This document shows, piece by piece, positions 11,441-22,200 of a stretch of 64,000 nt of DNA (the stretch's first letter is position 1; each line of letters begins with the position of its first letter). The stretch covers positions 285,629,065 to 285,693,064 of the forward strand of contig OX336395.1 in assembly GCA_946902985.2 (NCBI GenBank), given 5' to 3'. This DNA comes from Meconema thalassinum (taxonomy: Eukaryota; Arthropoda; Insecta; Orthoptera; Tettigoniidae). The position numbers were made by a program, and so were the translations under genes. Below the pieces are notes generated by a model. That model worked only from the letters and a program-made list of their open reading frames with translations. It made no database searches and had not been told where the DNA came from.

Positions 11441-11904
11441 AAAGTGTCACCGCTAGCCGGACAGGCAATTCTCGGGGGAGGGGGCCGTGCGACGAATCTA
11501 CCTACGGGAGAGACAGTTTGCAAGCACGCACCCCTCTTAGCCCCTCCCAAGGCCATCAAATGACAATGGCCAACGAGTCAGGTAGACTTTTGTCGTGCGG
11601 GCTACTAGAATGTTATGTTTCTTGAGGCCACTATACCAGACCCAAGACAACTGTGAACATGGGCTCGCCGAGTAGCGTGCGTCCAGCTGAGCGCTGTTGC
11701 CACAGTGAGACTGGCGGATATGACACAGCTCTACACTCGCAATATACGTACGACCTTCTCCGTGAACACAAGGCGCTCCGAATGTAAGAACATGTACGAG
11801 CTGGGGGGCCTAATCCTACGAATATCTATATTCACAACGGAGTGCGCACATTTTTATAATTGTGATATGAGGCAAATATAAGATATCACACAAACGTTAT
11901 TTGT
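11441..11904. other. Left part of the ~13-kb block inserted in copia; unidentified
   Basis: No coding signature. A stretch at about 11628-11662 (ATACCAGACCCAAGACAAC within it) is an inverted copy of sequence at about 23993-24026 inside an LTR-like region, so the two margins of the block share inverted sequence. GC-rich near 11460-11560. The source element is not identified. Confidence 0.4.
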
Positions 11905-12130
11905 GCACTCCTGGTGTAGCGACCAGCATTCTTGGCTGTGACCCAGGAGGTCCGGATTCAATTCCAGGCTCTACCAAGCAATTTAATTCTAGTCTGAGGG
12001 CTAGAAAGGGTTCACTCAGCCTCGTGAGGCAAAACTGGGAAGATGTGGGATGGATTCCTACCTCAGCCATCCAGGAAGTGGTTTTTCTGTGGATTCGCAC
12101 CTCTATTCCAGGCAAATGCCGGGATGGTAC
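11905..12130 (+). repeat. SINE, 5' part (tRNA-like head), split by the long-LTR element
   Basis: tRNA-derived SINE. An A-box-like stretch TGTAGCGACCAGC (from about 11916) and a B-box-like GGATTCAATTCC (about 11955) suggest a polymerase III promoter. The body contains CCTCGTGAGGCAAAACTGG. It breaks at GGGATGGTAC (12130) and resumes at GTACCTAACG (from 23142), the GTAC being duplicated by the LTR-element insertion. Confidence 0.7.
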
Positions 12131-12208
12131 TGCCCCCGTAATTGAATCATAGTGAGACCACGGTGGCTATATTGAAAATTATGAAGAAAGTTATGGCTGT
12201 CATAGTTA

Positions 12209-12635
12209 TGACGTGGATGGTCATGACGTAAGCACGGATGACGCAGACGTTATACCAGCAGGCTGCTTGAGCTGAGATTCTTTATGACGTCAGCATTTAT
12301 TCGAGAAAGATCCGAGATTTACGACGCAGTCGCAGGAAACGTGGAATTGTGCTGAGGAAGAAATTATGCTATTGGAGGGGAGGCTCGAACCAATCAACGA
12401 TTGTTTGAAGGAAGACGGAGATTGCTGAAACTATGATATTTTTAATACTTTTTGGAATGCAGAATTGTGGAAATCCATTTGCAGTAGAGGCATTGTTCTG
12501 GAATTTTGGTGAAATTTATTTTCTGTTTTTTAATTTTGAAAATCCGTCATGTATTGACGAAGTTGGAACTTCGAGCGATGACGCAGTAACACGCTATGGA
12601 AGGGATGGATACGCCCCTTATGAAGTTTATAAAAG
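12209..12635 (+). promoter_or_regulatory. LTR promoter: CRE-like cluster and TATA box
   Basis: Within 430 bp there are TGACGT (12209), TGACGTAA (12224), TGACGCAG (12239), the palindromic CRE TGACGTCA (12285) and TGACGCAG (about 12579), followed by TATAAAAG (12628-12635). Initiation would be expected about 30 bases downstream, near 12660, making U3 about 530 bp. CRE sites bind CREB/ATF-type bZIP factors; their use here is inference. The same cluster lies in the right LTR at +7100. Confidence 0.6.
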
Positions 12636-15600
12636 GCCTTGCGCAGAAGAGAGGAGTCTCAATCGTCAGATCTCATATCGCATATCTCAAATGGTCAGAA
12701 CTTCAGTGATTATATAGTCGTTTTGGTGAAACGTCGAGTGATATTGGTAGAAAGAGTCGTCTTTATAACGCGTGGTGAAGCCACCGCATTAAACGAGATT
12801 CAAGCAGACAAGCAGTGCAAGTTTACTGTGAGTAAAACTAGGTGAAGTTAAAACGCACATTATAACGCGTCTACAAGATTGGCTATGAACAGTTAGCGGT
12901 TGCCTATAAGCTAATCCTATTGTGCAGTGCTACATTAAGCAGTGTAGTAAATTTGAACAATTTCAAGGAGTTATTTTAGAAGATATTAGCACTTTTAGAC
13001 GACTGACAAACGTGATTTTCTCGCTATCTGAGAAGCACTTTGTATCGCCAGATCCTACGCTACGGCTGACACTGCTAGTATAACAGGGAGACTTCAGATT
13101 GAATTGTGACACAACGCTACAGTATTATGGAGCAGTTTAATAAGGCAGTTTGTTCTACTATTACCATAACCGAAGAGAAGATGGAAGGCTAAAGGACTTT
13201 AATGCAATTGGGACATACATCGTTGGAGTAAGATAGCAACATGGAACTTCGCTAATTGCTATTCCATACAAGCGAACATGTGGTGAACAACCATCTACAC
13301 CCATGTTTCGTGGCTCAACGCTGAATACTATCAAACAGCAATGGAAACGATTTCATACTCACTGAATATGAATATTTCAATGGAAATTACTACAAAAACT
13401 TCATGGCGATTTTCTACAAGATCTTCAGGGATTTTTCAAGAGAGGTCAGGGTATTCCCGACTCACAAAGAAGAATTTTGCCGGAAGGATGTCTTACGCCT
13501 TCATGGAGCAGTGCAATTTCCGGAGGAGGAAGCAGTTCGATTCTCTGAGGGTGCTGTTTCCTGTTTCGAGGATGGAGCTCAGCTTTAACTTGGTGAAATG
13601 GATCCATCAGCAGTCTTCTTTGGGGAATTTTCCTCTGGAACTTCAATCGGCAGATAAGGTAGTCGTGAACGTTTATTGTATTTGAGTTTTGTAGCAATAT
13701 CTGAGCAACCATTTTCCCATATTTTCTGTCCTCATGTATTTTGCCCTATATTCTTGTTTGAGATTCCTATTCTCAGTACACCTTGATGAGTTATGCCTTT
13801 TTCGACGATTTATTAAGACATGGTTATGTCATGGGCATAGTTAAACGATTTTGGATCAGTTGAGACTGATATTTAGATTTTTCAGTAATTTGCTTATTTT
13901 TTTTGTAGTCCCGATTTGACTATAAGTTAATGATTTTCATGGCAGATTTAAATTCAGACAGCATGTCTCTTTATTAAAGTAATTTCTACCCCAGTTAATT
14001 ACTTTGACCAATTTTCTGTCATCATCAAGAAGGAAGAACATTTAAATGATTTTAGAGCGTTAAAATCTTGCGTTGTCGACGATCTTGGAAATACTAGTCG
14101 TTATTTGAAATTGATTGCAACACAGACATTTATCGTCAGTTTTGAACGACCATTGCATCATAGACAATTTTGGGAAAGATGAACTTTAATTATGAATTAT
14201 TGAATGCATTAAAATCGTGAACTTTTGTTAGGAGTTTTTTCTCAATTAGAGAGTTGAATAATAATGTTTGCATTCCACAGTCTAATTGGATTCTATTCGA
14301 CTATTTTGCAGTTTAGTCGCACTTTGTTTGATGATAGTATTTTATACTACAATACTTTGAAGATGATAATCTAAAATTTTGATAGACCAGAGAGGCGTAT
14401 ATAAGCGTATTCACTATTAAATTTGTTTGTGATTGGCAAATTTTTACTTCATTTCGATTCATGAATGAAATCCACGAAGGTTAAATGACAACAGTTTTGA
14501 AACTATTAATGATTATAAGAATTTTTGAAGTGGAACTATGAATGTATAATCGCCAGTGCAGCGAACGTGTTGAAAATCGCTGATGTATAATGCCCTTGAA
14601 GTAAATGAAGGAGATTCCCACAGTAATTAATGATGTTAAAGAATTTGTTAGTGGAGGTTTTTGTAAGATTCTGTGGAAGATTTTGATGCCGTATATATTA
14701 ATATATGATGAATTTTGGGCCTATTTTTATAAGCGACGTATTTACCGCTGGAGTGTATTGTATTTGTCCTTTGAAAATTAATCAAGTGAATTTACTGTTA
14801 TAATTAACAAGAGTATTGAAAGAATTTGAGATAAGATTTTGAATGAAGATTACCGTCACAAATAATTATAATTAGTAAACCTTTATTAAACCAGATTGTG
14901 ACATTAACATGTATAACTAACCTTCATTGGTTGATTATATTGACACGATTATGAAATTACCAACCGGATGAACATGTGGTTAATGTATTTCTCAAATTAA
15001 TAATTTGAATAATTTAAATGTTAATATTGTAAATAAATGATGTAAATATCTTTAACAATAATGTGGAACGGAAGTAATGTTAGAGGCGTGTTTAAAATTT
15101 TTGTAATTGTCTTCGACAATATTATGAACAATTTCTAATTGTTATAAACATTTATGAGTTTTGTTATAAACATTTAAGAGTTTGTTTTATACTCTAAACA
15201 ATGCTTATTAAACATTTGGATGATAATTTAACAAATTTAGGGATTGTCAGAATAATCCAGTGGTATGTGAGTAAAGCATTTGAAAGATTTGCGTAACAAT
15301 TTATGAGTTTTCTTGCGGACATTTAAAACTTTTGAGAGAGTGCTGGATTTTTACGCAACGTGGCTTGACAAGTGAGCCCATTTGACAGGTGTACGTCAGG
15401 TTGGAAGGGTAGACCACAGCTGGCCAGACAACTGGTTATCAGCGGACGAGGTCGTCTACAGTGTGGCCTTGCGCCTATAAATACAAGTGTCATGTTTATT
15501 AAAAGAAACCAAATGCTCTATACATGTGTCTCGTCCTGACTTCCTTTTTCCAGTCCAAGTGTGCTATGAATGTTACGTTATTTTGAGCTCGTGGGAGCTA

Positions 15601-15713
15601 ACATGTTGTATAATAACTTTGCAAGTCCTATAGGAGGACATAGTCAGATTGACATGGGCTACTGATAGCCACATTTATTTTGTTGAGTTGTTAAAGTCAT
15701 ACCCTTTATTTGA

Positions 15714-15719
15714 AATAAA
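15714..15719 (+). promoter_or_regulatory. Polyadenylation signal in LTR
   Basis: AATAAA in the context TTTGAAATAAAGCTTTTGTA, about 3.05 kb downstream of the predicted start. Other AATAAA-like hexamers occur earlier (for example near 15030), so the true end of R is not certain. Confidence 0.45.
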
Positions 15720-16041
15720 GCTTTTGTACAGTTCAAAGTTCTTGCCGTCGTTCTGGTTCATTTTTAAATGTCATGGTCAAAATTATTGTGGGAGCATACT
15801 TTAGAGATCCTGTTGTCAACCCAATCTCCGAGATATTTATAAGAGGTAAGTGAAGGTAAGTATGGACTCCCGTCTATTTTGGTGTGTTCCACAATAATTC
15901 CTTGTTAACTTCTGTGCTCAAATCTCGGTAGTATCTGTCAGTGCCATTTTCATTGGTGTAGCTGAGCCGGTGCGTTGATTATTGGCAATCCGATTGAGGG
16001 GGCGGATATCTGACAGCCTACTATCCGGGTAAACGGGGACA

Positions 16042-16135
16042 GAAGGATTGGCGACCCTAAAACGTGGGGCTGATTCAACATAAGTGGATCACCAGGTTGA
16101 ACGCCAGTAGGATTGGCAAACCTAAAACGTGTGGA
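16042..16135 (+). promoter_or_regulatory. Probable primer-binding region
   Basis: Directly after the left LTR lies GGATTGGCGACCCTAAAACG (16045-16064) followed by TGGGGC. It resembles a tRNA-Lys-type primer site (TGGCGCCC...AACGTGGGGC) with a short internal insertion. A related copy, GGATTGGCAAACCTAAAACG, lies about 65 bp further on. The match is imperfect, so the tRNA identity is uncertain. Confidence 0.4.
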
Positions 16136-16635
16136 TCGATTAGACTCAAATAAAGAGGTTGATTCTTTGTTAGATGTCTAGGTCAATTGTAGTATTTAAG
16201 AGTGTGATTATATAGGAATTAAATGTTGTATTGTAGTAGGAAAATTACACTCAGAAAAGATCAGATCTTATACAACTTGAGAAAGGTTAAATAAGCTGGA
16301 AACTTAGAAAAATCGCCTATGATCTGGAATCTTATTTTATTTGACCGGTTTATGACATTTTAGTCATATTAAAGATAAAATTAAATTATTTGGATTGTAA
16401 ATGTAAAATATGTGTGTTAGGATATTTTAAAATGGACCAGGGAAATTTGAACATGTGCTTGAGTTTGTTTCAACATGAAGTGTCTTCGAATGTTAATTAT
16501 AAGGTAGTTATAAGTTAGATTTAAGACAGAAAATTGATCAAATTTATATATGGTGAAAAGTGTTGCTCAGATGTTGTTATTTTGCTCTATTGATGTATGT
16601 CCCTACAGCAGTTTATATTTTGAATTAATATTGTA

Positions 16636-17188
16636 ATGGCAGACGAAAGTATGAGGATGATGTTAGAAGAGTTGAAAGCTAGCATGAATGAAAGTGCGAG
16701 GGAGATGAAAGCTAGCATGAACAGCAGTATGAAGCAGATGATGGAGGAGAATGCTAGTAATTTGAAAGCTAGCATGGATGAAAGTTTGAAAGTTATTCAG
16801 ACCAGTTCTGCTAATTTAGAGGATAATATGTCGCGTTTGCAGATTAATACCCAAGGAATCGAGAATGCTGTAACTGACATGCGCTCAGACGTGTCCAATG
16901 TCCAAAAAGATTTATCCAATGTACATAAAAATGTTTCAGATGTTAAAATAGATGTGTCTAATGTGCATAAAGATCTTACAATGTTGAATTTAGATGTTGC
17001 TAATGTCCGAAGTGATATTTCTTGTGCTAGGGCTGAGGTAGTTGTTGTTAAAAATGATGTTGCGACTGTCCAAGACAAGGTTGAGGAAGTCCAAAGAGGA
17101 ATCCAAAATGTTAGAACTGATGTGTCCAATGTTCAGGTTGATATTAATAACATTCATTCGGATGTAAACGAGATGCAAAGTGACAAAT
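16636..17188 (+). CDS. Gag N-terminal coiled-coil (first frame)
   Basis: Starts at the ATG at 16636 (MADESMRMMLEELKASM). The first 60 residues contain three copies of an ELKASMNES-type repeat. From about residue 80 the protein is an almost perfect heptad array with units such as DVSNVQK, DLSNVHK, NVSDVKI, DVSNVHK, DVANVRS, DVATVQD and DVSNVQV, with Val/Leu/Ile at the a and d positions; this predicts a long parallel coiled coil. It ends at a TAA at 17188-17190, but the same heptads resume in the next frame at 17180, so this is the 5' part of one Gag gene broken by a small indel, or read by frameshifting. The downstream frame carries the capsid-like domain. Identified as Gag by context, not by this part alone. 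Confidence 0.7.
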
Positions 17189-18895
17189 AAAATTCAAGTA
17201 GAGGTCAACACAGTTTTCGTAGATATTGCTAAAGTCCAAACTGATGTAAATAAAGTCAGGGAAGAGATAGAAAATTCGAAAACACTTTGTACACGTAATA
17301 TAAGTGCATTAACGACTAGGCTAGTTGATGAGTCAGTTAGAACGACAGCGTCTTTAGCAGGTTTAAAATTTGATGTAGAGGTCATGAGAACCCAGGTATT
17401 AGACCATAATAGATTACTTAAAGAAGATATCGAAGTAGACATAGCAGAAATGTTAACGGCAAATGTAGCAGTATGGAAAGACGAGTGGAATAGGTCAAGT
17501 GGGGAACATGTAACCCAAATTCAAGAACGTATTGAAAGAAAACTTGCCAGTACTCAAATAGATATTAACAATGAAGTAGTACAGATTAGGAAAGATTTAA
17601 GCGTAAGGATGGATTCGCTATCCGAGAGACAAGTAGAAGATAGAACACAATTAGGTCAGGATGTGCAAGCATTAAAATCTGCATTAGAGGAACAGATTCA
17701 TAAAGTTGTCTCTGATGTGAATGAAACGACGAGTAAACTGCAAAATTTGAAGCTAGGAGAAGCTAGTTTGACGGAGACCTACAAAGAAGAGCTAATCAAG
17801 AAAGTCATAATGGAGATTACTGACAAGGATACAGTAGGCTTGGCTTGCGAAACCAATAGGAATTATGCCAGAAGATATAACCTAGATCCAGAAGAGAGAG
17901 ACGTGACTCCTGAAGAACGTATATCCAGATTCAGGGAGGAAGATGACGAGAGGAATATGGAACCTGAGTGGAACTATCGAGATAGTGGGAAAAACTACCC
18001 GGATTCATATCCGAGGAATGTCACGGTCATCAGGAATTTTGAAGACAAACCACAAAAATTCAGCAACACTGACAGTTTGACGCCTATAGAATATGTCAGG
18101 AACCTCAAAGATTATTTCATCGAAGCTCACATTCCCAGAGAGAGAGAGATGAAGATTGTGGAGAGATTTTTGATTGGAGGACCCCTCGAATGGTTTTGCG
18201 CATTTAGATACACGTTCAGTAACTTTGACGAGTTTGCAGAGGCGCTAATCAAACGATTTTGGTCCATCGAAGCGCAGAATTCGTTAAGAGCGGAGGTTTA
18301 TTCAAGAAAATACTCAGGTACTCTTCCAACGCGGTACGCTGATTTCTTTACGAGTCAATTGTCCCGCTTGAGATTTTTGCAACCCCCTTTGTCAACGGAG
18401 CAATTAATTGATGCGATTTCTCGTATGCTGTCTGTGGAGGTGAGGAGACTAATCATTTCGTCAAACATAAGGGATTTGACCAGCATGGATGAATTACTGA
18501 GGAGGTTAGACTACACAAGTCCAATGCCTAACGTGGTACAGAAAGGTCAAAGGCATGACTTCAAAGAAATAAATACGGTATATATGGACCAAGTCCAACA
18601 AACTGACAAGCCAGATGAAGAGAAAACTGACAATGTAGGTCCTCACAGGAATAATCAGTTTAGAAATAACAGATCGCAAGGTTACCGTCCGTATCAACAG
18701 AGAAGAGGCTGGAACTATAATCGAGGCAATTACAACAATGGAAGAGGCAGCTACTACAACAATAATGGTTATAACAGAAATTATAATAGAAATAACCAGA
18801 ACCAAAATAGAAATCAGGATTCTCAAGGTCAGGTTATGACACCCGATCAGTATCAGGAAAGAGAGAGGGAAAGCCAGCAATACCTGAAAGAGTAG
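17180..18895 (+). CDS. Ty3-like Gag: coiled-coil, capsid-like domain, RG/NY-rich tail
   Basis: Continues the heptads (DIAKVQT, DVNKVRE), then more helical sequence to about residue 200. An acidic/Arg-rich linker (about residues 230-280) precedes a Retrotrans_gag-type domain at about residues 285-440 with PIEYVRNLKDYF, RFLIGGPLEWFCAFR, FDEFAEALIKRFW and LSTEQLIDAISRML. This is the capsid-forming region of Ty3 elements. The C-terminal about 100 residues are rich in Arg, Gly, Asn and Tyr (RGWNYNRGNYNNGRGSYY) in place of CCHC zinc knuckles and probably bind RNA. The stop at 18893-18895 lies where pol should follow; instead a frame-shifted integrase tail begins at once. The frame is otherwise open for 1.7 kb, consistent with a young insertion and possibly with selection on Gag. 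The GTG at 17180 is not a likely start; translation probably comes from 16636. Confidence 0.88.
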   Translation: MTNKIQVEVNTVFVDIAKVQTDVNKVREEIENSKTLCTRNISALTTRLVDESVRTTASLAGLKFDVEVMRTQVLDHNRLLKEDIEVDIAEMLTANVAVWKDEWNRSSGEHVTQIQERIERKLASTQIDINNEVVQIRKDLSVRMDSLSERQVEDRTQLGQDVQALKSALEEQIHKVVSDVNETTSKLQNLKLGEASLTETYKEELIKKVIMEITDKDTVGLACETNRNYARRYNLDPEERDVTPEERISRFREEDDERNMEPEWNYRDSGKNYPDSYPRNVTVIRNFEDKPQKFSNTDSLTPIEYVRNLKDYFIEAHIPREREMKIVERFLIGGPLEWFCAFRYTFSNFDEFAEALIKRFWSIEAQNSLRAEVYSRKYSGTLPTRYADFFTSQLSRLRFLQPPLSTEQLIDAISRMLSVEVRRLIISSNIRDLTSMDELLRRLDYTSPMPNVVQKGQRHDFKEINTVYMDQVQQTDKPDEEKTDNVGPHRNNQFRNNRSQGYRPYQQRRGWNYNRGNYNNGRGSYYNNNGYNRNYNRNNQNQNRNQDSQGQVMTPDQYQERERESQQYLKE

Positions 18896-19137
18896 CTGGA
18901 AAACGTTTTGGTGCACCCTTACAAGTTGGAAATCTTGTATTACTCCGCAGACCTGTCAAGGCTGATATGAGCAAGAAGATCTATCCCAAATTTGGAATTG
19001 TGTTCATGGGTCCGTTTAGAATTACAAACGCTTATGGAAACAACTGCTATGAACTCTGCGATGATGAGAATAATGTCATTTATGGCAAGTTCAATGCTGG
19101 AAATTTGAAAAGATACTATCCTAGAGTAAGCCAGTAA
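18896..19137 (+). pseudogene. Integrase C-terminal remnant (GPY/F-type)
   Basis: In a frame shifted relative to gag, the translation runs AGKRFGAPLQVGNLVLLRR, then KIYPKFGIVFMGPFRI, NCYELCDDENNVIYGKF and GNLKRYYPRVSQ, ending at TAA 19135-19137. This matches the C-terminal end of Ty3/gypsy integrases, including the GPF signature. Protease, RT, RNase H and the integrase core that should precede it are gone, so an internal deletion of most of pol (likely about 3 kb, inferred from typical Ty3 size) joined the Gag tail to the Pol tail. The remnant ends close to the polypurine tract, as in a full-length element. Confidence 0.85.
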
Positions 19138-19217
19138 TAATTCAATTTCGTGTTCAAGAGCGTTGAGATACTTGTAACACTGAATTTAAAAACAATTTGC
19201 AACTGTTTTTAAAACGT

Positions 19218-19230
19218 GGTGAGGGGAGAA
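19218..19230 (+). promoter_or_regulatory. Polypurine tract
   Basis: GGTGAGGGGAGAA directly abuts the first base of the right LTR. A purine run here primes plus-strand DNA synthesis in LTR retrotransposons. Confidence 0.75.
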
Positions 19231-22200
19231 TGCCCCCGTAATTGAATTATAGTGAGACCACGGTGGCTATATTGAAAATTATGAAGAAAGTTATGGCTGT
19301 CATAGTTATGACGTGGATGGTCATGACGTAAGCACGGATGACGCAGACGTTATACCAGCAGGCTGCTTGAGCTGAGATTCTTTATGACGTCAGCATTTAT
19401 TCGAGAAAGATCCGAGATTTACGACGCAGTCGCAGGAAACGTGGAATTGTGCTGAGGAAGAAATTATGCTATTGGAGGGGAGGCTCGAACCAATCAACGA
19501 TTGTTTGAAGGAAGACGGAGATTGCTGAAACTATGATATTTTTAATACTTTTTGGAATGCAGAATTGTGGAAATCCATTTGCAGTAGAGGCATTGTTCTG
19601 GAATTTTGGTGAAATTTATTTTCTGTTTTTTAATTTTGAAAATCCGTCATGTATTGACGAAGTTGGAACTTCGAGCGATGACGCAGTAACACGCTATGGA
19701 AGGGATGGATACGCCCCTTATGAAGTTTATAAAAGGCCTTGCGCAGAAGAGAGGAGTCTCAATCGTCAGATCTCATATCGCATATCTCAAATCGTCAGAT
19801 CTTCAGTGATTATATAGTCGTTTTGGTGAAACGTCGAGTGATATTGGTAGAAAGAGTCGTCTTTATAACGCGTGGTGAAGCCACCGCATTAAACGAGATT
19901 CAAGCAGACAAGCAGTGCAAGTTTACTGTGAGTAAAGCTAGGTGAAGTTAAAACGCACATTATAACGCGTCTACAAGATTGGCTATGAACAGTTAGCGGT
20001 TGCCTATAAGCTAATCCTATTGTGCAGTGCTACATTAAGCAGTGTAGTAAATTTGAACAATTTCAAGGAGTTATTTTAGAAGATATTAGCACTTTTAGAC
20101 GACTGACAAACGTGATTTTCTCGCTATCTGAGAAGCACTTTGTATCGCCAGATCCTACGCTACGGCTGACACTGCTAGTATAACAGGGAGACTTCAGATT
20201 GAATTGTGACACAACGCTACAGTATTATGGAGCAGTTTAATAAGGCAGTTTGTTCTACTATTACCATAACCGAAGAGAAGATGGAAGGCTAAAGGACTTT
20301 AATGCAATTGGGACATACATCGTTGGAGTAAGATAGCAACATGGAACTTCGCTAATTGCTATTCCATACAAGCGAACATGTGGTGAACAACCATCTACAC
20401 CCATGTTTCGTGGCTCAACGCTGAATACTATCAAACAGCAATGGAAACGATTTCATACTCACTGAATATGAATATTTCAATGAAAATTACTACAAAAACT
20501 TCATGGCGATTTTCTACAAGATCTTCAGGGATTTTTCAAGAGAGGTCAGGGTATTCCCGACTCGCAAAGAAGAATTTTGCCGGAAGGATGTCTTACGCCT
20601 TCATGGAGCAGTGCAATTTCCGGAGGAGGAAGCAGTTCGATTCTCTGAGGGTGCTGTTTCCTGTTTCGAGGATGGAGCTCAGCTTTAACTTGGTGAAATG
20701 GATCCATCAGCAGTCTTCTTTGGGGAATTTTCCTCTGGAACTTCAATCGGCAGATAAGGTAGTCGTGAACATTTATTGTATTTGAGTTTTGTAGCAATAT
20801 CTGAGCAACCATTTTCCCATATTTTCTGTCCTCATGTATTTTGCCCTATATTCTTGTTTGAGATTCCTATTCTCAGTACACCTTGATGAGTTATGCCTTT
20901 TTCGACGATTTATTAAGACATGGTTATGTCATGGGCATAGTTAAACGATTTTGGATCAGTTGAGACTGATATTTAGATTTTTCAGTAATTTGCTTATTTT
21001 TTTTGTAGTCCCGATTTGACTATAAGTTAATGATTTTCATGGCAGATTTAAATTCAGACAGCATGTCTCTTTATTAAAGTAATTTCTACCCCAGTTAATT
21101 ACTTTGACCAATTTTCTGTCATCATCAAGAAGGAAGAACATTTAAATGATTTTAGAGCGTTAAAATCTTGCGTTGTCGACGATCTTGGAAATACTAGTCG
21201 TTATTTGAAATTGATTGCAACACAGACATTTATCGTCAGTTTTGAACGACCTTTGCATCATAGACAATTTTGGGAAAGATGAACTTTAATTATGAATTAT
21301 TGAATGCATTAAAATCGTGAACTTTTGTTAGGAGTTTTTTCTCAATTAGAGAGTTGAATAATAATGTTTGCATTCCACAGTCTAATTGGATTCTATTCGA
21401 CTATTTTGCAGTTTAGTCGCACTTTGTTTGATGATAGTATTTTATACTACAATACTTTGAAGATGATAATCTAAAATTTTGATAGACCAGAGAGGCGTAT
21501 ATAAGCGTATTCACTATTAAATTTGTTTGTGATTGGCAAATTTTTACTTCATTTCGATTCATGAATGAAATCCACGAAGGTTAAATGACAACAGTTTTGA
21601 AACTATTAATGATTATAAGAATTTTTGAAGTGGAACTATGAATGTATAATCGCCAGTGCAGCGAACGTGTTGAAAGTCGCTGATGTATAATGCCCTTGAA
21701 GTAAATGAAGGAGGTTCCCACAGTAATTAATGATGTTAAAGAATTTGTTAGTGGAGGTTTTTGTAAGATTCTGTGGAAAATTTTGATGCCGTATATATTA
21801 ATATATGATGAATTTTGGGCCTATTTTTATAAGCGACGTATTTACCGCTGGAGTGTATTGTATTTGTCCTTTGAAAATTAATCAAGTGAATTTACTGTTA
21901 TAATTAACAAGAGTATTGAAAGAATTTGAGATAAGATTTTGAATGAAGATTACCGTCACAAATAATTATAATTAGTAAACCTTTATTAAACCAGATTGTG
22001 ACATTAACATGTATAACTAACCTTCATTGGTCGATTATATTGACACGATTATGAAATTACCAACCGGATGAACATGTGGTTAATGTATTTCTCAAATTAA
22101 TAATTTGAATAATTTAAATGTTAATATTGTAAATAAATGATGTAAATATCTTTAACAATAATGTGGAACGGAAGTAATGTTAGAGGCGTGTTTAAAATTT

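Larger units (their letters stand above)
12131..16041 (+). repeat. Left LTR (3,911 bp) of the Gag-only element
   Basis: Ends are TG..CA. It contains the U3 promoter region with CRE-like sites and a TATA box (12628-12635), a very long transcribed middle, an AATAAA signal at 15714-15719 and two splice-donor-like sites near the 3' end (15846, 15856). No open frame in it resembles a known protein; the frames at 12433-12717 and 13341-13685 are conserved in the other LTR only because the copies are nearly identical. Confidence 0.95.

Noticed and set aside
12433..12717. 94-residue open frame repeated at 19533-19817 as a conserved gene
   Set aside because: Conservation only reflects the two near-identical LTRs; the frame spans U3 and the TATA box and has no protein-family features.
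16797..17129. Minus-strand open frames opposite gag
   Set aside because: Mirror of the heptad codon pattern on the coding strand; no independent signal.
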